A stretch of DNA of 64,000 bases from JADKHR01 sp041917295 (GCA_041917295.1 JAYRXX010000057.1:124001-188000), one strand, 5' to 3'; shown: positions 29,332 through 38,121, numbered from the stretch's first letter. Translations and numbers: made by a program. The notes: generated by a model not told the origin, from the sequence alone.

Positions 29332-29499
29332 AACCCGGAATTCCCAGTTGGGCGCGAGGACCGAGACGGAAAAGGCGGGCCTTTTTACGAACAAAAAAGT
29401 GCAGGCCGTAGCGGGGACTACGGACAAACTTTTTTGTGAAGAAAAAAGGCCCGAATTTTCCGTCGAATCCCGCGATCCAACTGGAAATTTCGGGTTAAC
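29329..29499. repeat. 171-bp imperfect palindrome between kdpE and the kdp structural genes
   Basis: The ends are perfect inverses (GTTAACCCG at 29329 and CGGGTTAAC at 29491-29499). The arms stay complementary almost to the centre: the block around GGCGGGCCTTTTTACGAACA (from 29373) pairs with TTTTTTGTGAAGAAAAAAGG (from 29430), and CGTAGCGGGGACTACG (29407-29422) forms the apex. No ORF is inside. As RNA it would form one very long hairpin; as DNA it could be a relic of a mobile element or a cruciform. It is the only large structure between the regulator genes and the promoter region of kdpFABC. Confidence 0.75.
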
Positions 29500-29510
29500 A
29501 AAATATTAAC

Positions 29511-29535
29511 GCCGTAAGAATGGAATCTTTACGGC
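29511..29535. promoter_or_regulatory. Inverted repeat in the kdp leader, possible KdpE operator
   Basis: GCCGTAA (29511-29517) and TTACGGC (29529-29535) are perfect inverses with an 11-nt spacer, about 42 nt before the first small ORF. Position and symmetry suit an operator or a small leader hairpin. The assignment to KdpE is inference; no known KdpE consensus is matched with certainty. Confidence 0.35.
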
Positions 29536-29576
29536 TCCTTCGGCTATTCTGACGTCACAGACTAAAGGAGAAGCCT

Positions 29577-29657
29577 ATGGATGCGGTTTATATCGGTTTG
29601 ACGGTTGGCCTTTTTGTTCTTTCGTTGGGATTCATCTCCCTTTGCGAGAAATTGTGA
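29577..29657 (+). CDS. 26-aa single-pass membrane peptide at the head of the kdp operon
   Basis: A 26-residue ORF with a strong AAAGGAG ribosome-binding site 7 nt before the ATG. It encodes one hydrophobic helix (VYIGLTVGLFVLSLGFISL) ending in CEKL. Its stop overlaps the start of kdpF by one base (TGATG), so translation is coupled. Comparable short membrane peptides ending in an acidic/basic tail sit before kdpF in other genomes, as far as I recall, usually unnamed. It may be an accessory subunit like KdpF, which stabilises the KdpABC complex. Function inferred from position only. Confidence 0.7.
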   Translation: MDAVYIGLTVGLFVLSLGFISLCEKL

Positions 29658-29746
29658 TGACGGCCTATTGGATCGGTGGAACGCTGACCGTCTTGATATT
29701 GGGGTATCTTTTTTTGGCTCTCCTAAAACCGGAGATTTTCTCATGA
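29657..29746 (+). CDS. kdpF: KdpF, small stabilising subunit of the potassium P-type ATPase
   Basis: A 29-aa single-helix membrane protein, length typical of KdpF. The sequence ends ALLKPEIFS, matching the familiar L-x-x-P-E-x-F tail of the family. It starts on the stop codon of the preceding 26-aa ORF (TGATG) and ends overlapping the kdpA start (ATGA). KdpF binds KdpA in the membrane and stabilises the complex. Confidence 0.85.
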   Translation: MTAYWIGGTLTVLILGYLFLALLKPEIFS

Positions 29747-31461
29747 ACATGAACAATTTCATCCAGTGCGTCTTTTGCGCCGGAGCGCTCCTTTTGTTGG
29801 TGAAACCAGTGGGTCTCTATATGGCCCGGGTGTATGAGGGCAGAGTCCCCGGCATTGGACCTTTGGAAAAGGGGTTCTATCGGTTGTTTGGCGTCAACCC
29901 CAACGAAGAAATGACGTGGAAAACATACGCTGTGGCTTTCTTGTTATTTAACCTCGCGGGTTTATTGGCCGTGTATGGGATCCAGAGATTGCAAAACCTA
30001 TTGCCGCTCAACCCCATGGGGTTCGGGGCCGTTTCGCCGGATTCGTCGTTCAATACGGCGATTAGTTTCGCCACGAACACCAATTGGCAGGGGTATGGGG
30101 GAGAAACCACCATGAGTTCCCTGACTCAGATGGGGGCCCTGACGGTGCAAAACTTTTTATCCGCCGCGGGCGGGATGGCGGTGTTGGTGGCTTTTGTTCG
30201 CGGGTTCAGCCGCCGACAGTGCAAGACCATCGGCAACTTTTGGGCGGATGTGACGCGCGGCACCCTGTTCATTCTATTGCCGCTGTCATTGATCCTTGGG
30301 TTGGCGTTGGTGTCCCAAGGGGTTGTCCAAACATTTCAATCGCCGGTCACGGTGTCGACGCTTCAGCCAACGGACGCGGCCAAACCGGGGCCGTCCCTGG
30401 CCATGGGGCCGGTGGCTTCCCAGGTCGCCATCAAGCAGTTGGGGACAAACGGGGGCGGTTTTTTCAACGCGAACTCTGCCCATCCTTTCGAGAACCCGAC
30501 CCCCTTGGCCAATTTCTTGGAATGGCTGGCCATTCTTCTGATCCCGGCGGCCCTCTGTTACAGTTTCGGCGTATGGGTAAACGATCGGCGTCAAGGATGG
30601 GCCCTCCTGGCCGCCATGGGTCTTTTGGTCCTCCCCTTCCTCTGGCTGATCGCCGTACAGGAACAGCGGGGAAACCCCACCTTGGCGAAACTCGGCATCG
30701 ACCAGGCGGCGTCGGCTTTTCAGTCGGGGGGAAACATGGAGGGAAAAGAAGTTCGCAACGGCATTGTCCAATCGGCGCTCTGGGCCACGGCCACCACGGC
30801 CGCGTCGAATGGATCCGTGAACGCCATGCACGATTCCTTGACGCCCCTGGGAGGATTGGCCCCCTTGGTGCTGATTCAATTGGGGGAAGTGGCCTTCGGC
30901 GGTGTCGGCTCCGGGTTGTATGGAATGTTGCTGTTCGCCATTGTCGCGGTGTTCATCGCGGGGCTGATGGTCGGGCGGACGCCGGAATATTTGGGCAAGA
31001 AGATCGAAGCGTTCGAGATGAAAATGGCGGCCATCGGCATATTGGTTCCGTGCGCCGTGGTGCTGATCGGAACAGCGGTCGCGGTGGTGTCTCCGTCAGG
31101 GGTGAAGTCCATTTTCAATTCGGGGGCCCACGGGTTCAGCGAGGTGCTTTATGCGTTTTCTTCCGCGGGCAACAACAACGGAAGCGCGTTCGCGGGGTTG
31201 GGGGCGAACACGCCGTTTTACAACGTCGCGTTGGGATTGGCCATGTTTTTGGCCCGCTATTGGATCGTGATCCCCGTGTTGGCCATGGCGGGGGTCCTGG
31301 CCTCAAAAAAATTGGTTCCGCCTTCGAGCGGCACGCTTCCGACTCACACGCCGCTCTTCGTTTTCTTCTTGGTGGGGACGGTTCTTTTGGTGGGGGCGCT
31401 GACGTATATTCCTGCCCTGGCCCTGGGGCCCATCGTCGAACACCTGATGATGTTTTCCTAA
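29743..31461 (+). CDS. kdpA: KdpA, potassium-translocating subunit
   Basis: A 572-aa polytopic membrane protein that holds the K+ selectivity filter of the high-affinity KdpFABC pump. Filter-type loops are visible, including TNTNWQGYGGE, LGTNGGGFFNANSAHPFENP and SSAGNNNGSAFAGL. Ten or so hydrophobic segments span the length, as expected. The ATG at 29743 overlaps the kdpF stop; an upstream in-frame start would overrun kdpF. The stop is 11 nt before kdpB, with AAAGGAG between. Expression is expected under K+ limitation through the KdpE pair upstream. Confidence 0.96.
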   Translation: MNMNNFIQCVFCAGALLLLVKPVGLYMARVYEGRVPGIGPLEKGFYRLFGVNPNEEMTWKTYAVAFLLFNLAGLLAVYGIQRLQNLLPLNPMGFGAVSPDSSFNTAISFATNTNWQGYGGETTMSSLTQMGALTVQNFLSAAGGMAVLVAFVRGFSRRQCKTIGNFWADVTRGTLFILLPLSLILGLALVSQGVVQTFQSPVTVSTLQPTDAAKPGPSLAMGPVASQVAIKQLGTNGGGFFNANSAHPFENPTPLANFLEWLAILLIPAALCYSFGVWVNDRRQGWALLAAMGLLVLPFLWLIAVQEQRGNPTLAKLGIDQAASAFQSGGNMEGKEVRNGIVQSALWATATTAASNGSVNAMHDSLTPLGGLAPLVLIQLGEVAFGGVGSGLYGMLLFAIVAVFIAGLMVGRTPEYLGKKIEAFEMKMAAIGILVPCAVVLIGTAVAVVSPSGVKSIFNSGAHGFSEVLYAFSSAGNNNGSAFAGLGANTPFYNVALGLAMFLARYWIVIPVLAMAGVLASKKLVPPSSGTLPTHTPLFVFFLVGTVLLVGALTYIPALALGPIVEHLMMFS

Positions 31462-31472
31462 AGGAGTTCCCC

Positions 31473-33575
31473 ATGAAAAAAAATCACGCGTTGTTCGATC
31501 CCGCCATTTTAAAGCCGGCCTTGTGGGAGTCCTTGAAAAAGCTGGACCCGCGCCACCAAATAAAAAACCCGGTCATGTTCGTCGTGGAAGTGGGGAGCGT
31601 GATGACCACCGGTTTGTGGGTGCAGGCCTTGGGCGGGCACGGGGAAGCGCCGGCGGGGTTCATCTTGTCGGTGACGCTGTGGCTGTGGTTTACCGTGATC
31701 TTCGCGAATTTTGCGGAAGCCATGGCGGAAGGCCGAGGCCGCGCCCAAGCCGCGACCCTGCGCGCGTCGCGGAAAGAGACCCCCGCTAAAAAACTGCCGA
31801 GGGGACGGCGAGGGGACGCTCCCGTCGCGGTTTCCGCCAATCAGTTGCGTGCGGGAGATGTGGTGTTGGTGGACGCCGGCGATTTGATCCCCATGGACGG
31901 CGAGGTGATCGAAGGCGTGGCGTCGGTCAACGAGGCGGCGATCACGGGCGAATCAGCGCCGGTCATTCGCGAAACCGGCGGCGATCGGAGCGCGGTCACG
32001 GGCGGCACCCAGGTTTTGTCGGACTGGTTGGTGGTTCGAATCACGTCGAACCCCGGGGAAACATTTTTGGATCGGATGATTTCCATGGTGGAAGGCGCCA
32101 AACGCCAAAAAACGCCCAACGAAATCGCCCTGAATATTTTATTGGCGGGCATGACGATCATCTTTCTGCTCGCCACGGTGACTCTTTTGCCGTTTTCCAT
32201 TTACAGCGTGAAGGCCGCGGGGTCCGGATCGGCGGTCACCGTTTCCGTGTTGGTGGCCCTTTTGGTGTGTTTGATTCCCACCACCATCGGGGGTCTTTTG
32301 CCCGCCATCGGCATCGCGGGGATGGACCGGATGATTCAGGCGAACGTGGTGGCCCTGTCCGGCCGCGCGGTGGAAGCCGCCGGGGATGTGGATGTGCTCC
32401 TCCTGGACAAAACCGGGACCATCACCCTGGGCAACCGTCAGGCGGTGGCTTTTGTTCCAACGGAAAAAACGGCGGGGCATCCGGGAGACCGAGGGGACGC
32501 CGGCTCCGGGGAATCCCGCTTGGCGGATGCGGCGCAGATTGCGTCCCTTTCCGATGAAACGCCGGAGGGGCGTAGCATCGTGGTTTTGGCCAAGGAAAAA
32601 TACGGTCTTCGCGCCCGCCAGGTGCATGAACTGGGGGCCACATTTATTCCCTTCACGGCGCAGACCCGCATGAGCGGCGTTGATTTGCATGACGGGCGGC
32701 GCATCCGCAAAGGCGCCGCGGACGCCATCGAAACGTATGTCAAGCAACAGGGCGGTTCATTCCCGGCGGATGTTCGAAAAGCCGTGGAGGACATCGCCCG
32801 ATCCGGGGGAACGCCGTTGGTGGTGGCGGATCGTCAGACGGTGTTGGGCGTGGTCCATCTCAAAGACATTGTGAAAGGGGGGATCAAAGAACGGTTTGCC
32901 GAACTGCGCCGCATGGGCATTAAGACCGTCATGATCACCGGGGACAATGCGCTCACCGCCGCGGCCATCGCCGCGGAAGCCGGGGTGGATGATTTTCTGG
33001 CCAACGCCACGCCCGAAGCCAAGTTGAAACTGATTCGAGAATCCCAAGCCGGCGGACGCCTGGTGGCCATGACGGGCGATGGCACCAACGACGCGCCCGC
33101 TCTGGCCCAGGCCGACGTGGCGGTGGCCATGAACTCCGGCACTCAGGCGGCGAAGGAAGCGGGAAACATGGTGGATCTAGACTCCAACCCCACCAAATTG
33201 ATCGAGATCGTGGAAATCGGCAAACAGCTCCTCATCACGCGGGGGGCGCTCACCACGTTCAGTATTTCCAACGACGTGGCGAAATATTTCGCCATTATCC
33301 CGGCGGCGTTTGCGGGAACCTATCCCGCGTTGAGGGCCTTGAACATTATGAGACTATCGACCCCCGCTAGCGCGATCTTGTCGGCGGTTATTTTCAATGC
33401 GCTGATTATCGTGGCGCTCATTCCGTTGTCATTGAAAGGGGTGAAATACCGCGCCCTGGGGGCGAGCCGGCTTTTACGCGACCACGCCCTGATCTACGGC
33501 GTCGGTGGGGTGGTGGTGCCGTTCGTGGGAATAAAATTGATCGATCTCACGCTCGTGGCGTTGCGGTTGGTCTGA
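31473..33575 (+). CDS. kdpB: KdpB, P-type ATPase catalytic subunit
   Basis: A 700-aa P-type ATPase that hydrolyses ATP for the Kdp pump. The actuator loop (ITGESAPV), the phosphorylation site LLLDKTGTITLGN (D312), the nucleotide-binding region and the hinge GDGTNDAPALAQADVAVAM are intact, as is the EAGNMVDLDSNPTKLIEIVEIGKQL segment diagnostic of KdpB. The ATG at 31473 has AAGGAG with good spacing; the frame is open far upstream through kdpA but that part is a shadow. kdpC begins 11 nt after the stop. Confidence 0.97.
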   Translation: MKKNHALFDPAILKPALWESLKKLDPRHQIKNPVMFVVEVGSVMTTGLWVQALGGHGEAPAGFILSVTLWLWFTVIFANFAEAMAEGRGRAQAATLRASRKETPAKKLPRGRRGDAPVAVSANQLRAGDVVLVDAGDLIPMDGEVIEGVASVNEAAITGESAPVIRETGGDRSAVTGGTQVLSDWLVVRITSNPGETFLDRMISMVEGAKRQKTPNEIALNILLAGMTIIFLLATVTLLPFSIYSVKAAGSGSAVTVSVLVALLVCLIPTTIGGLLPAIGIAGMDRMIQANVVALSGRAVEAAGDVDVLLLDKTGTITLGNRQAVAFVPTEKTAGHPGDRGDAGSGESRLADAAQIASLSDETPEGRSIVVLAKEKYGLRARQVHELGATFIPFTAQTRMSGVDLHDGRRIRKGAADAIETYVKQQGGSFPADVRKAVEDIARSGGTPLVVADRQTVLGVVHLKDIVKGGIKERFAELRRMGIKTVMITGDNALTAAAIAAEAGVDDFLANATPEAKLKLIRESQAGGRLVAMTGDGTNDAPALAQADVAVAMNSGTQAAKEAGNMVDLDSNPTKLIEIVEIGKQLLITRGALTTFSISNDVAKYFAIIPAAFAGTYPALRALNIMRLSTPASAILSAVIFNALIIVALIPLSLKGVKYRALGASRLLRDHALIYGVGGVVVPFVGIKLIDLTLVALRLV

Positions 33576-33586
33576 GGAGGTCGTCC

Positions 33587-34171
33587 ATGTATCTCAAACA
33601 GTGGATCGTATCTGTTCGCGCGTTGGCGGTGTTCACCCTTCTCACCGGAGCGGTGTATCCGTTGGCCTTGACGGGGCTGGCCCAGGCCTTCTTCCCTGAT
33701 CGGGCCAATGGAAGCCTCATCCGTCGAGAGGGTAAATGGGTGGGATCAAAACTGATCGGACAAAATTTCACCGACCCCCGCTATTTTTGGGGTCGCCTTT
33801 CGGCCACGGGGCCGACGCCGTATAACGGGGCGTCGTCGTCCGGATCCAATCTGGGGCCGATGAATCCGGCGCTCTGGAAGGCCGCGCAGGATCGCATCGA
33901 TGCCTTGCGGAGCGCGGACCCGGAAAACACAGGCCCGGTCCCGGTGGACCTCGTCACCGCTTCGGCCAGCGGGTTGGACCCCCACATCACCCCCGCCGCC
34001 GCCCTTTATCAATTAAAACGCATTGCCCACGTCCGTCGAATCTCGGAACAAACGGTGGAGCGATTGATTTCGGAAAATACCGACGGGCGATTTTTGGGGA
34101 TTTTGGGCGAACCCGGGGTCAATGTGTTGAAACTCAACCTGGCGTTGGACGCCCTTTCGAGGGCGGACTGA
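33587..34171 (+). CDS. kdpC: KdpC, potassium ATPase accessory subunit
   Basis: A 194-aa protein with one N-terminal membrane helix (ALAVFTLLTGAVYPLALTGLAQ) and a periplasmic domain. Family signatures include SKLIGQNFTDPRYFWGRLSAT, PYNGASSSGSNLGPMNP, PVPVDLVTASASGLDPHITPAAA and the closing GRFLGILGEPGVNVLKLNLAL. KdpC joins KdpA and KdpB and is required for pump assembly. A TGAGGAGG ribosome-binding site precedes the ATG. kdpD follows after 5 nt. Confidence 0.95.
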   Translation: MYLKQWIVSVRALAVFTLLTGAVYPLALTGLAQAFFPDRANGSLIRREGKWVGSKLIGQNFTDPRYFWGRLSATGPTPYNGASSSGSNLGPMNPALWKAAQDRIDALRSADPENTGPVPVDLVTASASGLDPHITPAAALYQLKRIAHVRRISEQTVERLISENTDGRFLGILGEPGVNVLKLNLALDALSRAD

Positions 34172-34176
34172 ACGAT

Positions 34177-36675
34177 ATGGATCAACGCCCGGATCCCGAC
34201 CGGCTTCTGAAACACGTCCAAGCCGAAGAAGAATCCACCGGCCGCGGTCGGTTGAAACTTTTTTTTGGCGCCGGGCCGGGGGTGGGGAAAACCTACTCCA
34301 TGTTGGAAGCCGCCCGGCAACGGAAAAAGGAGGGATGGGACGTGGTGGTGGGTCTCGTGGAAACCCACGGTCGGGCGGAGACGGAGGCGTTGGTGGACGG
34401 ATTGGAGGTCCTCCCGCGAAAAGAGGTGACGTACAAAGGGGTGGTCCTGCGGGAATTTGATTTGGATGGAGCTCTGGCGCGCCGTCCGCGTCTGCTCCTT
34501 TTGGACGAATTGGCCCACACCAACGCCGACGGGCTTCGCCACGCCAAACGCTGGCAGGACGTGGACGAATTGTTGGACGCGGGGATCGACGTTTACACGA
34601 CCTTGAACGTGCAACATTGGGAAAGTTTGAACGACGTGGTGGCCCAGGTCACGGGCGTGGTGGTGCGGGAAACCGTTCCGGACGTGTTCCTCCAGGGGGC
34701 CCACGACCTGGAATTGGTGGACTTGGCGCCGGAGGACCTCCTTAAGCGCTTGAAAGAAGGGAAAGTCTACAAGGGCGAACTGGCGGGCCGCGCCCTGGAA
34801 AACTTTTTTAAACCCGGGAACCTGATCGCCTTGCGGGAGTTGGCCCTTCGCCACGCGGCCGAACGGGTGGATGTTCAAATGCAGGCCTACAAAGAACGCC
34901 ACGCCATCGGGGATGTCTGGTCCGTGGGCGAACGGATCATGGTGGGCGTGACGGCCAGCCCGCTCTCGGCGCGATTGGTGCGGGCGGCGAGCCGGTTGGC
35001 CACGCGGCTTCGGGCGCCCTGGATGGTCGCGCATGTGGAAAATCAATCTTTCCTCCAAAGTTCGGCGGAGGACCAGTCTCGCTTATTTCAAACCCTCCGC
35101 CTCGCCGAAAAGTTGGGCGCCGAAACCATCACGCTGACCGGCGAAAACGTGGCGGAGGAACTGCTGGCCTTGGCCCGCGCCCGCAATGTGACTCGCATTG
35201 TGCTGGGCAAACCGGCGCGGGCGCGCTGGCGGGACCGTCTGCTCGGTTCCATCGTGGACAACGTGGCGCGTCACAGCGGGAATATGGATTTGCACATTAT
35301 TACGGGCGTGGAGTCGGCGGGGCGGCCGCTCCCCATGGCGAAAGCGAAAAAGTTGTCCTGGCGGGGAACAGTGTGGGGGGCGGTTTTGGTGGCGGTGGCC
35401 ACGGGGATCTGTTGGCCGTTCTATCACATTCTGGACCCGGTCAACCTCGTCATGATTTATCTCGCCGCCATCATGTGGACGGCGTATCGCCATGGACGTC
35501 GCGCGTCCATCGTGGCGTCGGTTTTGAGCGTGTTGGCCTTTGATTTTTTCTTCGTTCCGCCATCTCTGACCTTTGCCGTCAGCGATGCCCAATACACCAT
35601 GACCTTCGCCGTCATGTTGGCGGTGGGACTGATGATCAGCACCGTCACCAGCCGCCTGCGCTGGCAAACAGAAACGTTGCGGCGGCGGGAAGAGCGCACG
35701 CGGGCGCTCTACCGGCTGAGCCGCGAGCTGTCGGAAACCCCCGGAACCAAAGACATGCTTCCCATGGCCCTGACCCGGCTGGCGGAGTTTTATCATCGGC
35801 CCATTTTATTGCTGACCCCCGGCCCGGACGGGGCCCTCGCCGTCGACGCGGGCGACCCCGCGGCCTTTGCCTGGACGGAAAACGAACGGTCCGTGGCCCG
35901 CTGGGTTTATGACAAGGGCCAAATGGCGGGCGCTGGAAGCGATACGCTGTCAGGGGCGGTGGGGCTTTATCTTCCACTAAAGGGGATCCGAAGCACGGTG
36001 GGCGTTTTGGGGATACGTCCGGCGACGGACCAAGAATTTTTGGATCCAGAGTCTCTTCAGCTTCTGGAAACATTCGCCAGCGAAATCGGCGGCGCGCTGG
36101 AAAGCACCCGGTTGAGCGAAAAAATTGGCCGCGATGAAAAACAAGCCGAACTGACGGCCCTCGCACGACCCGTGACAGGGGATCGCCTTCGGCTGGGTGA
36201 TTTTCTTTCGCCGGCGCGCATCTTGTTCCTGGCCCCCGGCTTGTCCCGAGAGCGGATCATCCGAGACCTCCTGTCTCGATTGGACTTGCCCAACCCCACT
36301 CAGGCATTTCAGGCCATCATGGAACGCGAAAAGAGCGGTCCCACGCTCATGGGGGCGTCCGTGGCGGTTCCCCACGCACGACTGGAGGGAGTGAAAGGAC
36401 TACAAGCCGCGTTGGGCGTTTCCCGGGAAGGCCCCGTTTCCATTTGGGTCGTTTTTCTCAGCGATCCGTCCAATCCCAAATTGCACCTGGGGTTTCTCTC
36501 GAGCATTTCCCAATTTTTCCTGGTCCCCGGCCGTGAGGATGCCCTCCGCGCGTTCCCGTCGACAAACGCGGTCCTGAACTCCATCCGCGAACTTGAAATC
36601 CCTTGCCCGATCGCCCCACCCTCGTCTTTTCCAAGTTCATCGATCGAAACAGACCCCCAGATACGATTACAATGA
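34177..36675 (+). CDS. KdpD variant: KdpD N-domain + Usp + DUF4118 + GAF-like + PTS EIIA in place of the histidine kinase
   Basis: An 832-aa protein. Residues 1-220 are the KdpD N-terminal ATP-binding domain (Walker A GAGPGVGKT at 31-39; LLLLDELAHTNADG). A Usp-like domain follows (VGVTASPLSARLVRAASRLA...), then four DUF4118 helices (about 390-490), then a GAF-like region. Where HisKA/HATPase should be there is no kinase; instead residues about 670-810 read as a PTS EIIA type-2 domain (AFQAIMEREKSGPTLMGASV, VPHARLEG with candidate phospho-H733, HLGFLSSISQFF). In E. coli the PtsN EIIA protein binds KdpD and alters its activity, so the fusion places that input in cis. Output would have to go through the separate kinase at 27164-28609. 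It sits 5 nt after kdpC. Confidence 0.88.
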   Translation: MDQRPDPDRLLKHVQAEEESTGRGRLKLFFGAGPGVGKTYSMLEAARQRKKEGWDVVVGLVETHGRAETEALVDGLEVLPRKEVTYKGVVLREFDLDGALARRPRLLLLDELAHTNADGLRHAKRWQDVDELLDAGIDVYTTLNVQHWESLNDVVAQVTGVVVRETVPDVFLQGAHDLELVDLAPEDLLKRLKEGKVYKGELAGRALENFFKPGNLIALRELALRHAAERVDVQMQAYKERHAIGDVWSVGERIMVGVTASPLSARLVRAASRLATRLRAPWMVAHVENQSFLQSSAEDQSRLFQTLRLAEKLGAETITLTGENVAEELLALARARNVTRIVLGKPARARWRDRLLGSIVDNVARHSGNMDLHIITGVESAGRPLPMAKAKKLSWRGTVWGAVLVAVATGICWPFYHILDPVNLVMIYLAAIMWTAYRHGRRASIVASVLSVLAFDFFFVPPSLTFAVSDAQYTMTFAVMLAVGLMISTVTSRLRWQTETLRRREERTRALYRLSRELSETPGTKDMLPMALTRLAEFYHRPILLLTPGPDGALAVDAGDPAAFAWTENERSVARWVYDKGQMAGAGSDTLSGAVGLYLPLKGIRSTVGVLGIRPATDQEFLDPESLQLLETFASEIGGALESTRLSEKIGRDEKQAELTALARPVTGDRLRLGDFLSPARILFLAPGLSRERIIRDLLSRLDLPNPTQAFQAIMEREKSGPTLMGASVAVPHARLEGVKGLQAALGVSREGPVSIWVVFLSDPSNPKLHLGFLSSISQFFLVPGREDALRAFPSTNAVLNSIRELEIPCPIAPPSSFPSSSIETDPQIRLQ

Positions 36676-36683
36676 AAAATCGG

Positions 36684-36712
36684 TAGACTATAAAGGAATT
36701 TCATGGTAAACT
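36684..36712 (+). promoter_or_regulatory. Candidate leaderless promoter, DUF4143 gene at 36719
   Basis: TAGACT (36684-36689), 17-nt spacer, TAAACT (36707-36712), then exactly 6 nt to the GTG start. The -35 is weak. The geometry is the same as at 43938, 50136, 55706 and 60428. Confidence 0.4.
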
Positions 36713-36718
36713 GTTTGG

Positions 36719-37879
36719 GTGATCCAGCGCCGCTATTCCGATCTTATTCGACGGGCTTTTCGGGTTCATCCGGTGGTGGGGCTCCTGGGGCCCCGCCAGT
36801 GCGGCAAAACCACGACGGCTCGGCAGTTCATTAAGGACACGGGCCAGGGGGCCTCTGTTCATTACTTTGACTTGGAGGACCCCGCCCACCTCGCTCAATT
36901 GGAATCCCCCGAGCTTGTTTTGAATCGACTGAAGGGGCTTGTGGTCATCGATGAAGTGCAAAAAATCCCCGATTTGTTTCCGCTCATTCGAGTTTTGGTG
37001 GACCGATCCAGCCCGCGTGTTCAGTTTCTTATCTTGGGAAGCGCGTCTCGTGATTTGATTCGTCAGGGGTCGGAAACCTTGGCGGGGCGCATTCAGTTCC
37101 TGGAACTGTCCCCTTTTTCGCTCCCTGAAGTGGGGACAGCCAAACTAACCACGCTATGGCTCCGCGGAGGGTTTCCACGCTCTTTTCTTGCGCCGACTCT
37201 TCGGGACAGCGTGGATTGGCGCCGTTCGTTCGTGAGTTCGTATTTGGAACGCGACATCCCCGCGTTGGGTTTTCAAATTCCCGCAAGCCATTTAAGGCGA
37301 TTTTGGATGATGCTTGTTCATTACCACGGGCAACTTTTCAACGCTTCAGAACTGGGGCGGTCTTTGGGCGTGGCCGATACCACCGCGCGCCGTTACCTCG
37401 ACATTCTTTCCGGAACGTTCATGGTGAGGTCCCTGTCTCCCTGGACGGAAAATATAGCCAAACGGCAAGTGCGTTCGATGAAGATCTTTTTCCGAGACGC
37501 TGGCCTTTTCCACACCCTTTTGGGTGTTCAAACCGAAAAAGAATTGTACCACCACCCCAAGCTAGGGGCGTCATGGGAAGGGTTTGCCGTGGAAGAGGTG
37601 ATCCGCTGTTTAGGGGCTTCCTCGGAAGAGTGTTATTTTTGGGCCACCCACGGAGAAGCGGAGTTGGATTTGTTGGTGTTTAAGGGTACAAAACGGCTCG
37701 GGTTTGAAATCAAGCATTCCTTGACCCCCCGCCTCACGCCATCGATGCGGATCGCTCAAAAAGATCTGGCGTTGGATTCTCTAACCGTCATCACGCCGGG
37801 GGAAGGGACTTTTCCATTGGGTCGGGGCATTGACGCCGTGGGGCTCTCCACTTTTTTGACGGAAAAAGGCCGAGGTTAA
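36719..37879 (+). CDS. DUF4143-type AAA ATPase (1 of 3)
   Basis: A 386-aa P-loop protein. Walker A is GLLGPRQCGKTT, Walker B GLVVIDEVQ, and a sensor-like ILGSASRDL follows. The C-terminal half (AFEVEEV..-like region with HGEAELDLLVFKG and GFEIKHS) has the nuclease-like DUF4143 fold. Such proteins are common in uncultured and gut bacteria, and their role is unknown. GTG at 36719 is the only suitable start near the homology (MIQRRYSDLIRRAF) and lacks a ribosome-binding site; a -10-like TAAACT ends 7 nt before it. Two more members of the family lie at 42763-43938 and 49009-50136, with low resemblance to each other outside motifs. Confidence 0.85.
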   Translation: MIQRRYSDLIRRAFRVHPVVGLLGPRQCGKTTTARQFIKDTGQGASVHYFDLEDPAHLAQLESPELVLNRLKGLVVIDEVQKIPDLFPLIRVLVDRSSPRVQFLILGSASRDLIRQGSETLAGRIQFLELSPFSLPEVGTAKLTTLWLRGGFPRSFLAPTLRDSVDWRRSFVSSYLERDIPALGFQIPASHLRRFWMMLVHYHGQLFNASELGRSLGVADTTARRYLDILSGTFMVRSLSPWTENIAKRQVRSMKIFFRDAGLFHTLLGVQTEKELYHHPKLGASWEGFAVEEVIRCLGASSEECYFWATHGEAELDLLVFKGTKRLGFEIKHSLTPRLTPSMRIAQKDLALDSLTVITPGEGTFPLGRGIDAVGLSTFLTEKGRG

Positions 37880-37899
37880 CAATGCTCCCAAAAAAATGC

Positions 37900-37929
37900 T
37901 TGACAGGGGGACGGGAGGTGGCGTAGAAT
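37900..37929 (+). promoter_or_regulatory. Sigma70-type promoter of the B12 uptake operon
   Basis: Perfect TTGACA (37900-37905), 18-nt spacer, TAGAAT (37924-37929). Transcription would begin just before the cobalamin riboswitch. Confidence 0.75.
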
Positions 37930-37937
37930 TCCGCCAC

Positions 37938-38080
37938 ATTCTCTTGCGCCGGGGAAGTCTGTGTAAGTCAGACACTGCCCCGCAACGGTGAAGCCCGACG
38001 GTGTGTCGTCGGGATAAGTCCGGTCTACGGCGCGAGGGACCATAATCGCTGAAAGGCGCCTTCGCGGGAAGGTCACGACG
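37938..38080 (+). promoter_or_regulatory. Cobalamin riboswitch aptamer
   Basis: The region carries the hallmarks of the B12 element: GCGCCGGGGAAG at the 5' side, GACACTGCCCCGCAACGGTGA in the core region (two overlapping conserved stretches), a CCGACGG...CCGTCGG-type variable stem, and the B12-box-like AAGTCCGGTCTACGGCGC closing the pairing. It lies between a strong promoter and a terminator followed by btuF, btuC, btuD and btuB, which fits repression of uptake genes when cobalamin is plentiful. Confidence 0.92.
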
Positions 38081-38085
38081 AATCC

Positions 38086-38121
38086 CCCAACATGGGTCCC
38101 GCCCTGTTGGGTCTTTTTTTT
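38086..38121 (+). terminator. Intrinsic terminator of the cobalamin riboswitch
   Basis: CCCAACA (38086-38092) pairs with TGTTGGG (38105-38111), followed by TCTTTTTTTT. Placed after the aptamer and 38 nt before btuF, it points to control by transcription attenuation. Confidence 0.88.

Noticed and set aside
30084..31472. N-terminal extension of the kdpB frame through kdpA
   Set aside because: The sequence has no homology character and the ATG at 31473 has an ideal ribosome-binding site where KdpB begins.
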